A DNA stretch of 23,592 nt from Chitinophagaceae bacterium (GCA_021151685.1 JAGKWS010000061.1:1-23592); one strand, 5' to 3'; positions 15,057-23,555 are shown, counted from the stretch's first letter. The notes: generated from the sequence alone by a model not told the origin. Program-made: numbers and translations.

Positions 15057-15767
15057 TTAGTTCAATTCTCCCAAACGGGCAAGCTCTTTATCCATATCGC
15101 GTGCCTGCTGGCTGCGTGGGTACTCGTCTCTTATGCGCTTAAAGGCATCTTTTGCTTCGTTGGCTTTGCCAGCTGCCTGATATGCCATACCCATATGATA
15201 CAGGTACATAGGCGTAATGAGACCGTCTTCTTTGTCAGAAGTTGCCTTCTTGAAACTTTCTATAGCCTTATCATTATTGCCACTTTCCAGATATGCAAGC
15301 CCCAACATACCAGCCGCCTGCCGAGACAAAACTGTGTTGCCGCCATCAAAAGCCTGCAATGCAGTTATAGCCTTTGGGAAATCGCCCATTTTCAGATTGC
15401 AAACACCCTCGTAATAATGTGCGAGATTGCCGGCAGTAGTGCCACTGTATTTCTTGGCAATCTTTTCGAAACCAATGTTTTTTCCGTCTCCCTTCAGAGC
15501 CAAACCCAAAGAATCGACCTGATAGTAAAGTTGAGGCCAGTACATAGCAGCCGTTGCCTTTTGGTCATTAGGCTCCTTATACATTTTCATATAGCCAAAA
15601 TAACCAACAACCGCTACCAACACTACTGTGGTAACAGTACTGATCATTTTTTTATTTTTCTCATAGAAAACCGTGAGGTTATCCATCGGGTTCACCTCGG
15701 GGTATACCGTTTCTATCTCCTGCTGCGCTGCTTCATTGCCAGGAACATTCCTTGCTGAATTTGCCAT
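15057..15767 (-). CDS. Membrane-anchored tetratricopeptide repeat protein
   Basis: The 236-residue product has a short cytoplasmic N-terminus, one transmembrane helix at about 41-58 and then a TPR array. Repeat-like helices include AGNLAHYYEGVCNLKMGDFPKAI, AAGMLGLAYLESGNNDKAIESFKKA and LYHMGMAYQAAGKANEAKDAFKRI. Architecture resembles YfgM-type proteins that face the periplasm and contact translocon or chaperone partners; orthology is not certain. It lies 46 nt downstream of pdhA on the same strand without an obvious promoter between, so co-transcription is likely. No functional link to pyruvate oxidation is visible. Confidence 0.82.
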   Translation of the reverse strand: MANSARNVPGNEAAQQEIETVYPEVNPMDNLTVFYEKNKKMISTVTTVVLVAVVGYFGYMKMYKEPNDQKATAAMYWPQLYYQVDSLGLALKGDGKNIGFEKIAKKYSGTTAGNLAHYYEGVCNLKMGDFPKAITALQAFDGGNTVLSRQAAGMLGLAYLESGNNDKAIESFKKATSDKEDGLITPMYLYHMGMAYQAAGKANEAKDAFKRIRDEYPRSQQARDMDKELARLGELN

Positions 15768-15813
15768 AAATCTGGAAAGTTAGTATTAATTTATTAGTTG
15801 TGTATAATGGTTC

Positions 15814-16806
15814 TTAGTCGGTAATATACGGATAATCGGGCGTAGCGTATATATCTTTGTACAGCTCATTGTCATCGGGCCATGGGCTCTCCTCTGCAAA
15901 GCGTACACACTCATCTACTTCAAGACGCACTTTTTCGTTTATCTGCTCCACTTGCTCTTCTGTTGCATAGCCGCTGTCCAGAATCACTTTCAGCACTTGG
16001 TTGATCGGGTCTTTTTCCTTGTATTCTTCCAGTTCCTCTTTAGTACGATACTTGGCAGGGTCGCTCATAGAGTGCCCACGGAAGCGATATGTTCTCACCT
16101 CAAGGAAGGTTGGGCCACCACCCTCACGAGCGCGACGCACAGCGCGGTCTATAGCCATATGCACCTCTTCGCAGCTCATACCATCTACCACATCGCCCGG
16201 CATACCATAGGCATCTGCCAGCGGGTATATGTCCTGAACTTTAGCGGTACGACCTACCGAAGTACCCATTGCATAAAAGTTATTTTCGCAAATAAATACA
16301 ACAGGAAGTTGCCATAGTACGGCCATATTGAATGTTTCGTGCAGCATACCCTGACGGGCAGCACCATCGCCAAACATACAAATAGTTGCACGGTCGTTGC
16401 CATGATACTGATCGGCAAAGGCAATACCAGCACCAAGCCCTATCTGCCCACCTACTATACCATGCCCTCCAAAGAACCGCTTTTCCTTAGAGAAGAAGTG
16501 CATACTGCCCCCCTTGCCTTTTGTACATCCGGTAGCTTTGCCATACAGCTCGGCCATACATTCATTGGCGGTCATGCCCTTGGCTATAGCCAGTCCATGA
16601 TCGCGGTAAGCGGTAATCAGGTTATCATCCTCACGTATTGCGGTCATCATGCCCGCAGCTACTGCCTCCTGACCTATATATAAATGGCAAAATCCTCTGA
16701 TCTTTTGCATGCCGTATAGTTGGCCTGCCTTCTCTTCGAACTTGCGAAGCAACAACATGATTTCGTACCAATACAAATACGTATCCTTACCAAAAGTAGT
16801 CTGCAC
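15814..16806 (-). CDS. pdhA: Pyruvate dehydrogenase E1 component, alpha subunit
   Basis: This thiamine-diphosphate enzyme subunit decarboxylates pyruvate and passes the acetyl group to the E2 lipoyl domain. The 330-residue length is standard for the heterotetrameric E1 alpha. The ThDP/Mg motif starts GDG at 146-148 and ends ENN at 174-176. GFCHLYIGQEAVAAG (38-52) and the RFRGHSMSDP active-site loop are characteristic of pyruvate-specific E1 alpha. The start is GTG at 16804-16806, giving MQTTFGKDTYLYWYE, close to relatives; the next ATG would remove 16 conserved residues. The beta subunit, E2 and E3 genes are not in the window. Confidence 0.93.
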   Translation of the reverse strand: MQTTFGKDTYLYWYEIMLLLRKFEEKAGQLYGMQKIRGFCHLYIGQEAVAAGMMTAIREDDNLITAYRDHGLAIAKGMTANECMAELYGKATGCTKGKGGSMHFFSKEKRFFGGHGIVGGQIGLGAGIAFADQYHGNDRATICMFGDGAARQGMLHETFNMAVLWQLPVVFICENNFYAMGTSVGRTAKVQDIYPLADAYGMPGDVVDGMSCEEVHMAIDRAVRRAREGGGPTFLEVRTYRFRGHSMSDPAKYRTKEELEEYKEKDPINQVLKVILDSGYATEEQVEQINEKVRLEVDECVRFAEESPWPDDNELYKDIYATPDYPYITD

Positions 16807-17143
16807 TATTTTTCAAATTTGTGCGAATTTATAAAATTTTTTGTTCTGGCAGCAAGCCTATACGTTTTTATAGCAAATAGTGTACTTAATTATTTGTTCC
16901 AACAGTTCATTACGCTGCATTACATACATCAATTTACGAAAACAAACGCACAAGTACTCATGATGCAGCCAACATACAACTACTACCATACCAAACTCGC
17001 AGTGTCATCTATCATCATATTTGCTTGTAGCACATAGCAAAAGATCACCATGCAACAATATGCCATTTTGCCACTTTATTAGAAGGCCGTACGAAACACG
17101 TGCACACTACCCTACACACTTTCATCTCTTTGCTACACTAATG
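16807..17143. other. Intergenic region without recognised features
   Basis: This is AT-rich sequence between pdhA and the SGNH-like gene, both on the minus strand. It should hold the pdhA promoter; an imperfect -7 match (CAAATTTG at 16814-16821) is the best candidate and no -33 partner is clear. I find no convincing coding frame, tRNA or strong hairpin. Confidence 0.5.
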
Positions 17144-18085
17144 CTATTGCTTTTTCATGGCTATCATTCTGTTCATCAACTGTTCAGTATACATCTTTGT
17201 ACCTGGTGTGTTCAGATGCATGTGGTTGTAAAAAATGTCCTTTTCATTATACTGTTCACCATTAAAATTCCAATATTCAACTTCAAGAACTTTTGCAAAA
17301 GAATCCAGCTTGTTCAGAATATCTGGTTCCACTTTTTTGTAAGATGTAAAACTTTGTGGCGGGTATACCAAAACAAGCTTTATGTTCTGTGCCTTGCATA
17401 TTGCACTTACCGAGTCTATATACTTGAACCGAGGTTGCAACGTTGTCTTCGGCGGATTATCCCAGTCAGACGTGCTTTGCCAATTCATATTATGAATGTT
17501 GATTCCATTCTCGAACTGATGGGAATTATATGACTTCCCGGTAAGATGCAGCATAAGCATAAAAAGCCCCTTGGGCGGACAGTGAAAATAGCGCAGTAAC
17601 GGAACATAGGCCTCTATTGCACTGTATCCATCTTCGTCCTCAAAAATATGATTGATACCCAGCCGGTCAAGAAAAAAATAGGATAAATAATTCTCTTTTC
17701 CACAAAATGTGCGCTCATTCAATTCAGCGCAGAAATAGGGATCAAACTGTAAAAAAATTGTTTCAGGCTTTTTATTCAATTTCAGATAACACAAAAGCTT
17801 ATAATACAAAACCCTTGAGTCTCTACCATCCTGACTCAAAGAATATGCCTTTATACCCAGGTCTTTTTCAAGCACTGGTATATCTACGTGTTGCGAGGTG
17901 CGACTATTTCCTATAAAAAGTACATCAATTTTTTCTTTGTGTTTAATGTGCCAATCGCTCTGTAATAGAAACTGCTTGTTTTCTGTCTGCTTTTGTATAA
18001 AAAACTCTATTGCAAAGCCAAGAAGGAAAAACACTACAGTTAAAAGCCCTGAAAACTTGAAAAACTTAACTAAAAATAATTTCAT
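17144..18085 (-). CDS. SGNH-hydrolase-like protein, MBOAT partner
   Basis: The 313-residue product has an N-terminal membrane anchor (about 9-30) and an extracytoplasmic domain. The block I motif is GNSR with Ser61 in the nucleophile position, after VLFIG. Near the end FYNHMHLNTPG holds the terminal His290; where related enzymes have Asp three residues before this His, here it is Asn287. The gene begins 2 nt after the MBOAT stop, so the two are an operon. By analogy with AlgI-AlgJ/X and similar pairs, it probably takes an acetyl group from MBOAT and puts it on a surface or secreted polysaccharide. The polymer is unknown. Sequence identity with named families is too low for me to assign a symbol. 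Confidence 0.7.
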   Translation of the reverse strand: MKLFLVKFFKFSGLLTVVFFLLGFAIEFFIQKQTENKQFLLQSDWHIKHKEKIDVLFIGNSRTSQHVDIPVLEKDLGIKAYSLSQDGRDSRVLYYKLLCYLKLNKKPETIFLQFDPYFCAELNERTFCGKENYLSYFFLDRLGINHIFEDEDGYSAIEAYVPLLRYFHCPPKGLFMLMLHLTGKSYNSHQFENGINIHNMNWQSTSDWDNPPKTTLQPRFKYIDSVSAICKAQNIKLVLVYPPQSFTSYKKVEPDILNKLDSFAKVLEVEYWNFNGEQYNEKDIFYNHMHLNTPGTKMYTEQLMNRMIAMKKQ

Positions 18086-18087
18086 TG

Positions 18088-19527
18088 CTAAAATTGGAAA
18101 TAAATAAATGTGGCTTTCTCTCCCAAACTCATCACTATTGTAACAATCATCAGGCCGTATATCGAATATCTAAGCCAGGTTGCTTTCGGCACTTTTAACT
18201 TTCGCTCGTTTCGTCTTAAATACCAGTCACCAATAAGTATGGGTAAAATTACTACAATCGGAAAAATGTAACCCGGCACTCTGAACTGCCTGTCAGGATG
18301 CATAATAAAACTTGTAGCCATTTGTTTTATATACCCTAAAGCAATGCTCATTTTATCTGCCCTGAAAAATATCCATGCCAGTGTTACAAAAGAAAATGTA
18401 GACAACATTTGGAAAAATTCTTTCACATTTGGAAAGATACGATCCTGTGCCACCACATCCGAAACATTTTTCCTATTCCTGTTCAGCAATAACAAAGGCA
18501 AAAAACCACATGCATGTATAAAACCCCATGCAATGAAATTCCAACTGGCACCATGCCAAAAACCACTCACAAGAAAAATTATAAACGTATTCCTGATAGC
18601 CTTATACTTTCCGTTTTTAGACCCACCTAATGGTATATACAAATAATCGCGAAACCATGAGGATAATGAGGTATGCCAGCGTCTCCAAAACTCAGCCACA
18701 TCTCGCGAGAAGTAAGGAAACCTGAAATTGCTCAACAATTCAAAACCAAACAGCTTGGCCGTACCAAGGGCAATGTCAGAATAACCCGAAAAATCGCCAT
18801 ATATCTGAAAACTAAAAGCAATTGCCCCCAAGACCAGTGTTAGGGTATTCAGGTCTCGGTAATTCTGAAAAATCTGATCTACAGTACCTGCAAGAGAGTC
18901 GGCTATTACCACCTTCTTAAACATACCCCATAAAATCAACCTGCATCCATCAACAGCTTGTCCATAGTTAAAATATCTTGGCTTCTCTACCTGTGGCAAC
19001 AAGTGATTGGCACGCTCTATAGGCCCGGCAACCAACAAAGGGAAAAAGCTCACAAATACTGCATAATCTACAAAACTCCTGATTGGCTTTTGCTGTCCTC
19101 TATATATGTCAAAAACATAAGACATGCCATGAAATGTGTAAAACGATATGCCAATTGGCAAAGCAATGTCCAGCAACACAGGGTTGGTATGTAACCCCAA
19201 TACCTCAAAACCTTGCTGAAACTGGGTGGCGAAAAAATTATAATATTTAAACACGCCCAATATGCCTAAATTATTGATTATCCCAAGCCAAAGAAACAAC
19301 TTCGCCTTTTTCCTATTGGCCGATGCCACACCAAAACCATAAGCATAATCCAGACCAGTACTCAACATCAACATGCCCATAAATTTCCAGCTCCACCAGC
19401 CATAGAAAAAATAACTTGCCACCAGAACCAATATGTTCTGCCATTTCAATGATTTGTTGAAAACAAACCAATACAAAGCAAATACTACAGGCAGGAAAAT
19501 TAGAAATTCAAAAGAGTTAAATAACAC
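18088..19527 (-). CDS. MBOAT family O-acyltransferase (AlgI/DltB-like)
   Basis: This is a polytopic inner-membrane enzyme of 479 residues that moves acyl groups, usually acetyl, across the membrane for transfer to extracellular polymers. Family hallmarks are NFRFPYFSRDVAEFWRRWHTSLSSWFRDYLYIPLGG (from about residue 267) and the catalytic His325 in SGFWHGASWNF. The N-terminus MLFNSFEFLIFLPVVF is typical for this clade and supports the GTG start at 19525-19527. It forms a two-gene operon with the SGNH-like gene. Length and hydrophobic profile are normal for the family. The acceptor polymer is not identifiable here. Confidence 0.93.
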   Translation of the reverse strand: MLFNSFEFLIFLPVVFALYWFVFNKSLKWQNILVLVASYFFYGWWSWKFMGMLMLSTGLDYAYGFGVASANRKKAKLFLWLGIINNLGILGVFKYYNFFATQFQQGFEVLGLHTNPVLLDIALPIGISFYTFHGMSYVFDIYRGQQKPIRSFVDYAVFVSFFPLLVAGPIERANHLLPQVEKPRYFNYGQAVDGCRLILWGMFKKVVIADSLAGTVDQIFQNYRDLNTLTLVLGAIAFSFQIYGDFSGYSDIALGTAKLFGFELLSNFRFPYFSRDVAEFWRRWHTSLSSWFRDYLYIPLGGSKNGKYKAIRNTFIIFLVSGFWHGASWNFIAWGFIHACGFLPLLLLNRNRKNVSDVVAQDRIFPNVKEFFQMLSTFSFVTLAWIFFRADKMSIALGYIKQMATSFIMHPDRQFRVPGYIFPIVVILPILIGDWYLRRNERKLKVPKATWLRYSIYGLMIVTIVMSLGEKATFIYFQF

Positions 19528-19546
19528 GCACCAATAATTAATGATT

Positions 19547-19580
19547 GAAATATAGAATATATCCGATTCTGATTTACAAA
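19547..19580 (-). promoter_or_regulatory. Possible promoter of the MBOAT operon
   Basis: On the minus strand TTTG (19577-19580), 22 nt, then TATATTTC (19547-19554), one mismatch from TAnnTTTG. Initiation about 15 nt upstream of the GTG start is plausible. The sequence is AT-rich, so chance matches are likely. Confidence 0.35.
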
Positions 19581-19976
19581 AAAACCGTTAGCAAAAATAA
19601 TAATTAAAACTACTTCGGAAGGATATTCAACAAAATCTATAAATCTAAAATGTCATGTTTCTTATATAACCTACTGTAAAAAACCAAGATAGAAAATACA
19701 AAAATCAAAACACTACCACCAACACGGCCTCACTACTAAATATAACCAGCTAACGTCCCAAAAGCACACTCATTCACATAGTTAATTATGACAATGCAAA
19801 TATTGCAAAAAAAATCAAGTAATTGAACCGAAATAATAATATCTGATCCTAAAAATGCATTCTTTGCTATCTGGGGTAAGGATTTTAATGTTCCTAATGG
19901 CAGGCACTCATTGAAGTGGCAAGAAATGAACCGATAAAGCAGACAACAAAAGAGCACTTATTGGGATACTTTCTGT
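19581..19976. other. AT-rich intergenic stretch
   Basis: Between the MBOAT promoter area and the tRNA pseudogene I find only short, low-complexity frames with no family resemblance, and no strong hairpin or repeat. It may be decayed sequence left by an insertion near the tRNA. Confidence 0.4.
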
Positions 19977-20042
19977 TGCGAGAACAGTGATCGAACCTAT
20001 GATCCCGACAAGCGTCGGGAATACTGAGCCCGACGAGCGGTA
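19977..20042 (-). pseudogene. Broken partial copy of initiator tRNA-Met
   Basis: On the minus strand GCTCGTCGGGCTCA is followed by a disrupted anticodon region and then ATAGGTTCGATCACTGTTCTCGC. This repeats the 3' two-thirds of the intact tRNA-fMet that lies 35 nt away. The CAT anticodon is lost, the T-stem carries a substitution (GATCAC for GATCCC), and the 5' acceptor strand and D-arm start are missing. A perfect small palindrome (20003-20020) sits where the anticodon stem should close. Confidence 0.75.
20003..20020. repeat. Short GC-rich palindrome within tRNA remnant
   Basis: TCCCGAC, AAGC, GTCGGGA: 7-bp perfect stem with a 4-nt loop. It looks like one of the small dispersed hairpins common in Bacteroidota genomes; whether it recurs in this genome cannot be judged from one copy. 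Confidence 0.45.
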
Positions 20043-20045
20043 ATG

Positions 20046-20074
20046 AAAAAAAGCAACCATTTTCATGATTGCCT
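20046..20074 (-). terminator. Intrinsic terminator of tRNA-fMet
   Basis: On the minus strand AGGCAATCA pairs with TGGTTGCTT (nine pairs including two G-T) around a 6-nt loop, followed by a T-run at 20046-20052. It begins four bases after the CCA of the tRNA. Confidence 0.75.
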
Positions 20075-20077
20075 CTC

Positions 20078-20152
<75 letters not shown>

Positions 20153-20161
20153 ATGTGGATA

Positions 20162-20193
20162 CAAATGTAGGAACCATTCGCTCAACCGCCAAA
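20162..20193 (-). promoter_or_regulatory. Bacteroidota-type promoter of tRNA-fMet
   Basis: On the minus strand TTTG (20190-20193), 20 nt, then TACATTTG (20162-20169), an exact consensus match. The -7 box ends nine bases before the tRNA 5' end. Confidence 0.75.
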
Positions 20194-20368
20194 TTTTGTT
20201 TTCAAAAACTTCCTATTTATTTAACCTGACAGCATTTCTACAAACTTTTTTTTCATTTTGTCACACAATACGCACTTTTTCTGCCGCATTTGTCAAAATG
20301 TCTGCCATTATTACACACCATCCATTGTGGCATACCAATTGATTGATACACTGCAAACACAAAAGTAT

Positions 20369-22267
20369 ATGGGAAAAATAATAGGAATCGACTTAGGCAC
20401 CACCAACTCGTGCGTGTCTGTAATGGAAGGTAATGAACCAGTAGTTATTGCAAACGACGAAGGTCGCCGTACTACCCCATCGGTAGTAGCCTTTCTGAAA
20501 AACGGAGAACGTAAAGTGGGCGACCCTGCCAAGCGTCAGGCCATCACCAACCCGCACAACACTATTCAGTCTATCAAACGCTTCATGGGCCGTCGTTTCG
20601 ATGAGGTGACCAACGAAATATCACATTTCACTTACAAACTTACCCGTGGCGAAAATAATACCCCACGTGTAGATATAGATGGCAGACTGTACACCCCGCA
20701 AGAAATTTCGGCAATGGTGTTGCAGAAAATGAAAAAAACCGCCGAAGACTTCCTCGGACAAGAAGTAAAAGAAGCAGTAATTACCGTTCCGGCTTACTTC
20801 AACGATGCTCAGCGTCAGGCAACCAAAGAAGCCGGCGAAATAGCTGGTCTTACTGTTCGCCGCATCATCAACGAGCCTACAGCCGCTGCATTGGCATATG
20901 GCCTTGACAAGAAGAATACCGATAGCAAAATTGCTGTTTTCGACCTTGGTGGTGGTACCTTCGACGTATCTGTTCTGGAACTGGGCGATGGCGTATTCGA
21001 AGTAAAATCTACCAATGGCGATACACACCTCGGCGGTGACGACTTTGATAAAGTAATCATGGACTGGCTGGCAGAAGAGTTCCGCAAAGACGAGAACATG
21101 GAGCTGCGCAAAGACCCAATGGCTTGGCAGCGTCTCAAAGAAGCGGCCGAAAAAGCTAAAATCGAGCTTTCTTCTTCGCAGGAAACCGAAATAAATCTGC
21201 CATACATCACAGCTATAGACGGTGCCCCTAAACACTTGGTACGTCGCCTTAGCCGTGCAAAATTCGAGCAACTGGCCGATAGCCTGATAGAGCGCACACT
21301 GGAACCATGTCGCAAAGCACTGAAAGATGCAGGCATCAACCCATCAGAAATTGATGAGGTGATACTGGTAGGTGGTTCTACCCGCATTCCTAAGGTTCAG
21401 GAAGTAGTTGAGAAATTCTTTGGCAAAAAGCCACACAAGGGTGTAAACCCCGACGAAGTAGTAGCCATTGGTGCTGCTATACAAGGTGGTGTACTTACCG
21501 GCGATGTGAAAGATGTTCTGCTACTCGACGTTACACCGCTGTCACTCGGTATCGAAACAATGGGTGGAGTAATGACCAAGCTGATAGAAGCAAACACAAC
21601 CATACCAACCAAAAAGAGCGAAACATTCTCTACTGCCAGCGATAGCCAACCAAGCGTAGAAATTAACGTAATACAAGGCGAACGCCCAATGGCCAAAGAC
21701 AATAAGAGTCTCGGCAAGTTCATTCTGGATGGCATACCACCAGCTCCACGTGGTGTACCTCAGATCGAAGTAACCTTCGACATAGATGCCAATGGTCTAT
21801 TGCATGTTACTGCCCGCGACAAGGGTACCGGCAAACAACAAAACATTCGCATAGAAGCTGGTAGCGGCCTTAGCAAGGACGAAATTGAAAGAATGAAGAA
21901 CGAGGCCAAGGCTAATGAAGAAAGCGACAAACTGGTACGCGAACGCGTAGAAAAGCTGAACAAAGCAGACGGTCTTGTCTTCAACTCTGAAAAACAACTT
22001 AAAGAATACGGCGATAAAATACCTGCCGACAAAAAATCAGTAATCGAAAGCGCACTCGAAGAGTTGAAAGCTGCTCATAAAGCCGAAAACTTGGATGGTA
22101 TAGATGCAGCCGAGGAAAAACTGAATGCAGCATGGATGGCCGCTTCTGAAGAAATGTACAAAGCGGGCCAGCAACCCGGTGGCGAACAAGCCGCACAGGG
22201 ACAACCTCAAGGGGCTACCGCTGGCGATGGAGGCTTCTCTGATGCCGAGTACGAGGAAGTAAAATAA
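20369..22267 (+). CDS. dnaK: Molecular chaperone DnaK (Hsp70)
   Basis: This ATP-driven chaperone binds exposed hydrophobic peptides in the cytoplasm with DnaJ and GrpE. The 632-residue product starts MGKIIGIDLGTTNS, carries the phosphate-2 loop FDLGGGTFDVS and the VGGSTRIPKVQ motif, then the interdomain linker DVLLLDVTPLSLGIETMGG and the peptide-binding domain. It ends in EYEEVK, the usual bacterial tail. The ATG at 20369-20371 is chosen because the 37 upstream codons of the open frame are unlike any DnaK. grpE and dnaJ are not adjacent. I find no clear consensus promoter or CIRCE element upstream. A GC-rich terminator follows. Confidence 0.98.
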   Translation: MGKIIGIDLGTTNSCVSVMEGNEPVVIANDEGRRTTPSVVAFLKNGERKVGDPAKRQAITNPHNTIQSIKRFMGRRFDEVTNEISHFTYKLTRGENNTPRVDIDGRLYTPQEISAMVLQKMKKTAEDFLGQEVKEAVITVPAYFNDAQRQATKEAGEIAGLTVRRIINEPTAAALAYGLDKKNTDSKIAVFDLGGGTFDVSVLELGDGVFEVKSTNGDTHLGGDDFDKVIMDWLAEEFRKDENMELRKDPMAWQRLKEAAEKAKIELSSSQETEINLPYITAIDGAPKHLVRRLSRAKFEQLADSLIERTLEPCRKALKDAGINPSEIDEVILVGGSTRIPKVQEVVEKFFGKKPHKGVNPDEVVAIGAAIQGGVLTGDVKDVLLLDVTPLSLGIETMGGVMTKLIEANTTIPTKKSETFSTASDSQPSVEINVIQGERPMAKDNKSLGKFILDGIPPAPRGVPQIEVTFDIDANGLLHVTARDKGTGKQQNIRIEAGSGLSKDEIERMKNEAKANEESDKLVRERVEKLNKADGLVFNSEKQLKEYGDKIPADKKSVIESALEELKAAHKAENLDGIDAAEEKLNAAWMAASEEMYKAGQQPGGEQAAQGQPQGATAGDGGFSDAEYEEVK

Positions 22268-22295
22268 AACTGATAAAGGGTATCTGGGGTTATCT

Positions 22296-22328
22296 GGCGG
22301 CTGCAGCATTGCAGCCGCCTTTCTTTTG
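22296..22328 (+). terminator. Intrinsic terminator of dnaK
   Basis: GGCGGCTGC (22296-22304) and GCAGCCGCC (22311-22319) form a perfect 9-bp stem around a 6-nt loop, followed by TTTCTTTT. It lies about 30 nt after the stop. Confidence 0.88.
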
Positions 22329-22397
22329 AGTTGCCGCTGCTCATAATAACGTTCTGTTACAAAATACTGAAACAAAACTGCGTAATTTTATACCTGC

Positions 22398-22793
22398 ATG
22401 ACCCGCTCAGTTTTTCTGATACTCATTTCCCTGTTTGCAGCAATGCCCATTATGGCGCAGGTACCGGTCCCTGATCTTTGCGATAAAAAGTGGTACTGTG
22501 AAATGATAAAAGACGATAATGGCAAAACATCGCCACCAGAAAAAGGTACAGAAAATAACTATATGCACTTTCTGTGCGACAGTTCTTTTATCCTGTCCGA
22601 AGGAGCTGTATTGTTAAAAGGAAGGTGGGAATTTGACAGCGAAACAATGGTAATAACCCTGGTACAACAGCAAATAGAAACCATACCAGAGCGCATCTCT
22701 TTTCATATCATAGACTCCGATGAAGGCCACTTGGTAATAGTAGGCCGGCAGGGTACCGATAGCGACAAAACGGTATACTTCTATACAAAATAA
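22398..22793 (+). CDS. Small secreted lipocalin-like hypothetical protein
   Basis: The 131-residue product has a signal peptide (MTRSVFLILISLFAAMPIMAQ). The mature part is predicted to be mostly beta-strand, with KKWYCEMIKDDNG, a linker, YMHFLCDSSFILSEGAVLLKGRWEFDSETMVITL and a C-terminal HLVIVGRQG strand. The order 'W near the start, then F-x-x-x-G-x-W-x-F' resembles lipocalin-like domains of Bacteroidota, but I do not claim a named family. Two cysteines could form a disulfide. It follows dnaK by 130 nt beyond a terminator, so is likely independent; only a weak -7 match is seen upstream. It is convergent with the 55-residue gene. Confidence 0.7.
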   Translation: MTRSVFLILISLFAAMPIMAQVPVPDLCDKKWYCEMIKDDNGKTSPPEKGTENNYMHFLCDSSFILSEGAVLLKGRWEFDSETMVITLVQQQIETIPERISFHIIDSDEGHLVIVGRQGTDSDKTVYFYTK

Positions 22794-22842
22794 CCAAAAG
22801 CCTATTCAAGGGCGGTACACAAGTCAGCAAGTACCAAAAGTA

Positions 22843-23010
22843 CTATCCTGCAATGGCATATTTGGCCGCCAATGCCCGGCGATAACTACTGGCATCAAAA
22901 GCCGGTAGCGGCTCTATTTTCTTATCCAGCTTTTTTGCCTGCTTTGCCGACTTTACAAAAAGATGCACAGGCAATTTCTCTACGTCTACAGTTTGTATGT
23001 AGCTACTCAT
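22843..23010 (-). CDS. 55-residue basic protein, hypothetical
   Basis: This short gene runs from ATG at 23008-23010 to TAG at 22843-22845. The protein starts MSSYIQTVDVEKLPVHLFVK, continues with a lysine-rich helix-like segment (SAKQAKKLDKKIEPLP) and ends SSYRRALAAKYAIAG. It has no signal peptide or membrane helix, so is probably cytoplasmic. Support for reality comes from an exact promoter (TTTG, 19 nt, TAATTTTG) whose predicted start lies about 13 nt before the ATG, and from protein-like composition. I do not recognise a family. It might be a small regulator or ribosome- or nucleic-acid-associated protein; the composition alone does not show this. Confidence 0.6.
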   Translation of the reverse strand: MSSYIQTVDVEKLPVHLFVKSAKQAKKLDKKIEPLPAFDASSYRRALAAKYAIAG

Positions 23011-23029
23011 TGGTTATTGGTTTGTTAAA

Positions 23030-23060
23030 CAAAATTATCGTTTAACACCGCAATAACAAA
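23030..23060 (-). promoter_or_regulatory. Bacteroidota-type promoter of the 55-residue gene
   Basis: On the minus strand TTTG (23057-23060), 19 nt, then TAATTTTG (23030-23037): exact consensus and spacing. The only gene it can serve at close range is the short frame starting at 23010. Confidence 0.75.
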
Positions 23061-23132
23061 CTTTGCGACAAAAATATTTTTGCTGTTGCATTTAACACTA
23101 ACGGCAAGCAAATAAGTACTTGCTACAAGAAA

Positions 23133-23165
23133 GTATAGGGGAAGCACATCGTGCTTCCCCTATAC
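23133..23165 (-). terminator. Terminator hairpin after rplS
   Basis: A perfect 15-bp stem (23133-23147 with 23151-23165) with a 3-nt loop lies 21 nt after the rplS stop, followed on the minus strand by TTTCTTG. It isolates rplS from the small gene downstream. Confidence 0.8.
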
Positions 23166-23186
23166 CAATAATACAAAATAAGCGTA

Positions 23187-23555
23187 TTAAGCCTTTGGTG
23201 TTTTGTGTATTTGCTTCTTTTCCTTGATGCGTGCAGACTTTCCAGAACGCTCGCGGAGGTAGAATAGACGGGCACGACGTACGCGACCAACTTTGTTCAG
23301 CACGATTGATTCGATATTGGGAGAATACAGTGGGAACAAACGTTCTACACCAACACCATCCGACATTTTGCGAACAGTGAAAGTTTGTGTTTGGCCCGTA
23401 CCCTGACGCTTCAGAACATCGCCTTTAAAGGACTGGATACGCTCCTTATTTCCTTCAACAATCTTATAGTTAACGGTAATATTGTCACCAGCCTTAAATT
23501 TTGGGAAAGTTTTTTTGGCGGTTAATTGCTCATGTACAAAAGCTACTGCTTCCAT
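23187..23555 (-). CDS. rplS: 50S ribosomal protein L19
   Basis: L19 sits at the 30S-50S interface of the ribosome. The 122-residue product shows the family features: KFKAGDNITVNYKIVEGNKERIQSFKGDVL, the FTVRKMSDGVGVERLFPLYSPNIESI core, and the basic VGRVRRARLFYLRERSGKSARIKEK tail. The ATG at 23553-23555 is chosen; the frame continues to a TTG at 23579, but that codon overlaps the -7 element and cannot be transcribed from it. A 21-nt spacer and a strong hairpin follow. Confidence 0.97.
   Translation of the reverse strand: MEAVAFVHEQLTAKKTFPKFKAGDNITVNYKIVEGNKERIQSFKGDVLKRQGTGQTQTFTVRKMSDGVGVERLFPLYSPNIESIVLNKVGRVRRARLFYLRERSGKSARIKEKKQIHKTPKA

Noticed and set aside
19736..19957. 73-codon minus-strand frame in the AT-rich gap
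   Set aside because: It has low-complexity Cys/Ile/Phe-rich composition, no promoter and no family resemblance; likely random in AT-rich DNA.
20257..20292. TTTG followed by CGCATTTG upstream of dnaK as a promoter
   Set aside because: The -7 box lacks the TA and the spacer is about 24 nt, outside the normal range.
20621..21387. Long antisense reading frames inside dnaK (about 190-216 codons)
   Set aside because: They mirror the codon structure of a highly conserved gene and show no family resemblance; their openness is explained by dnaK codon use.
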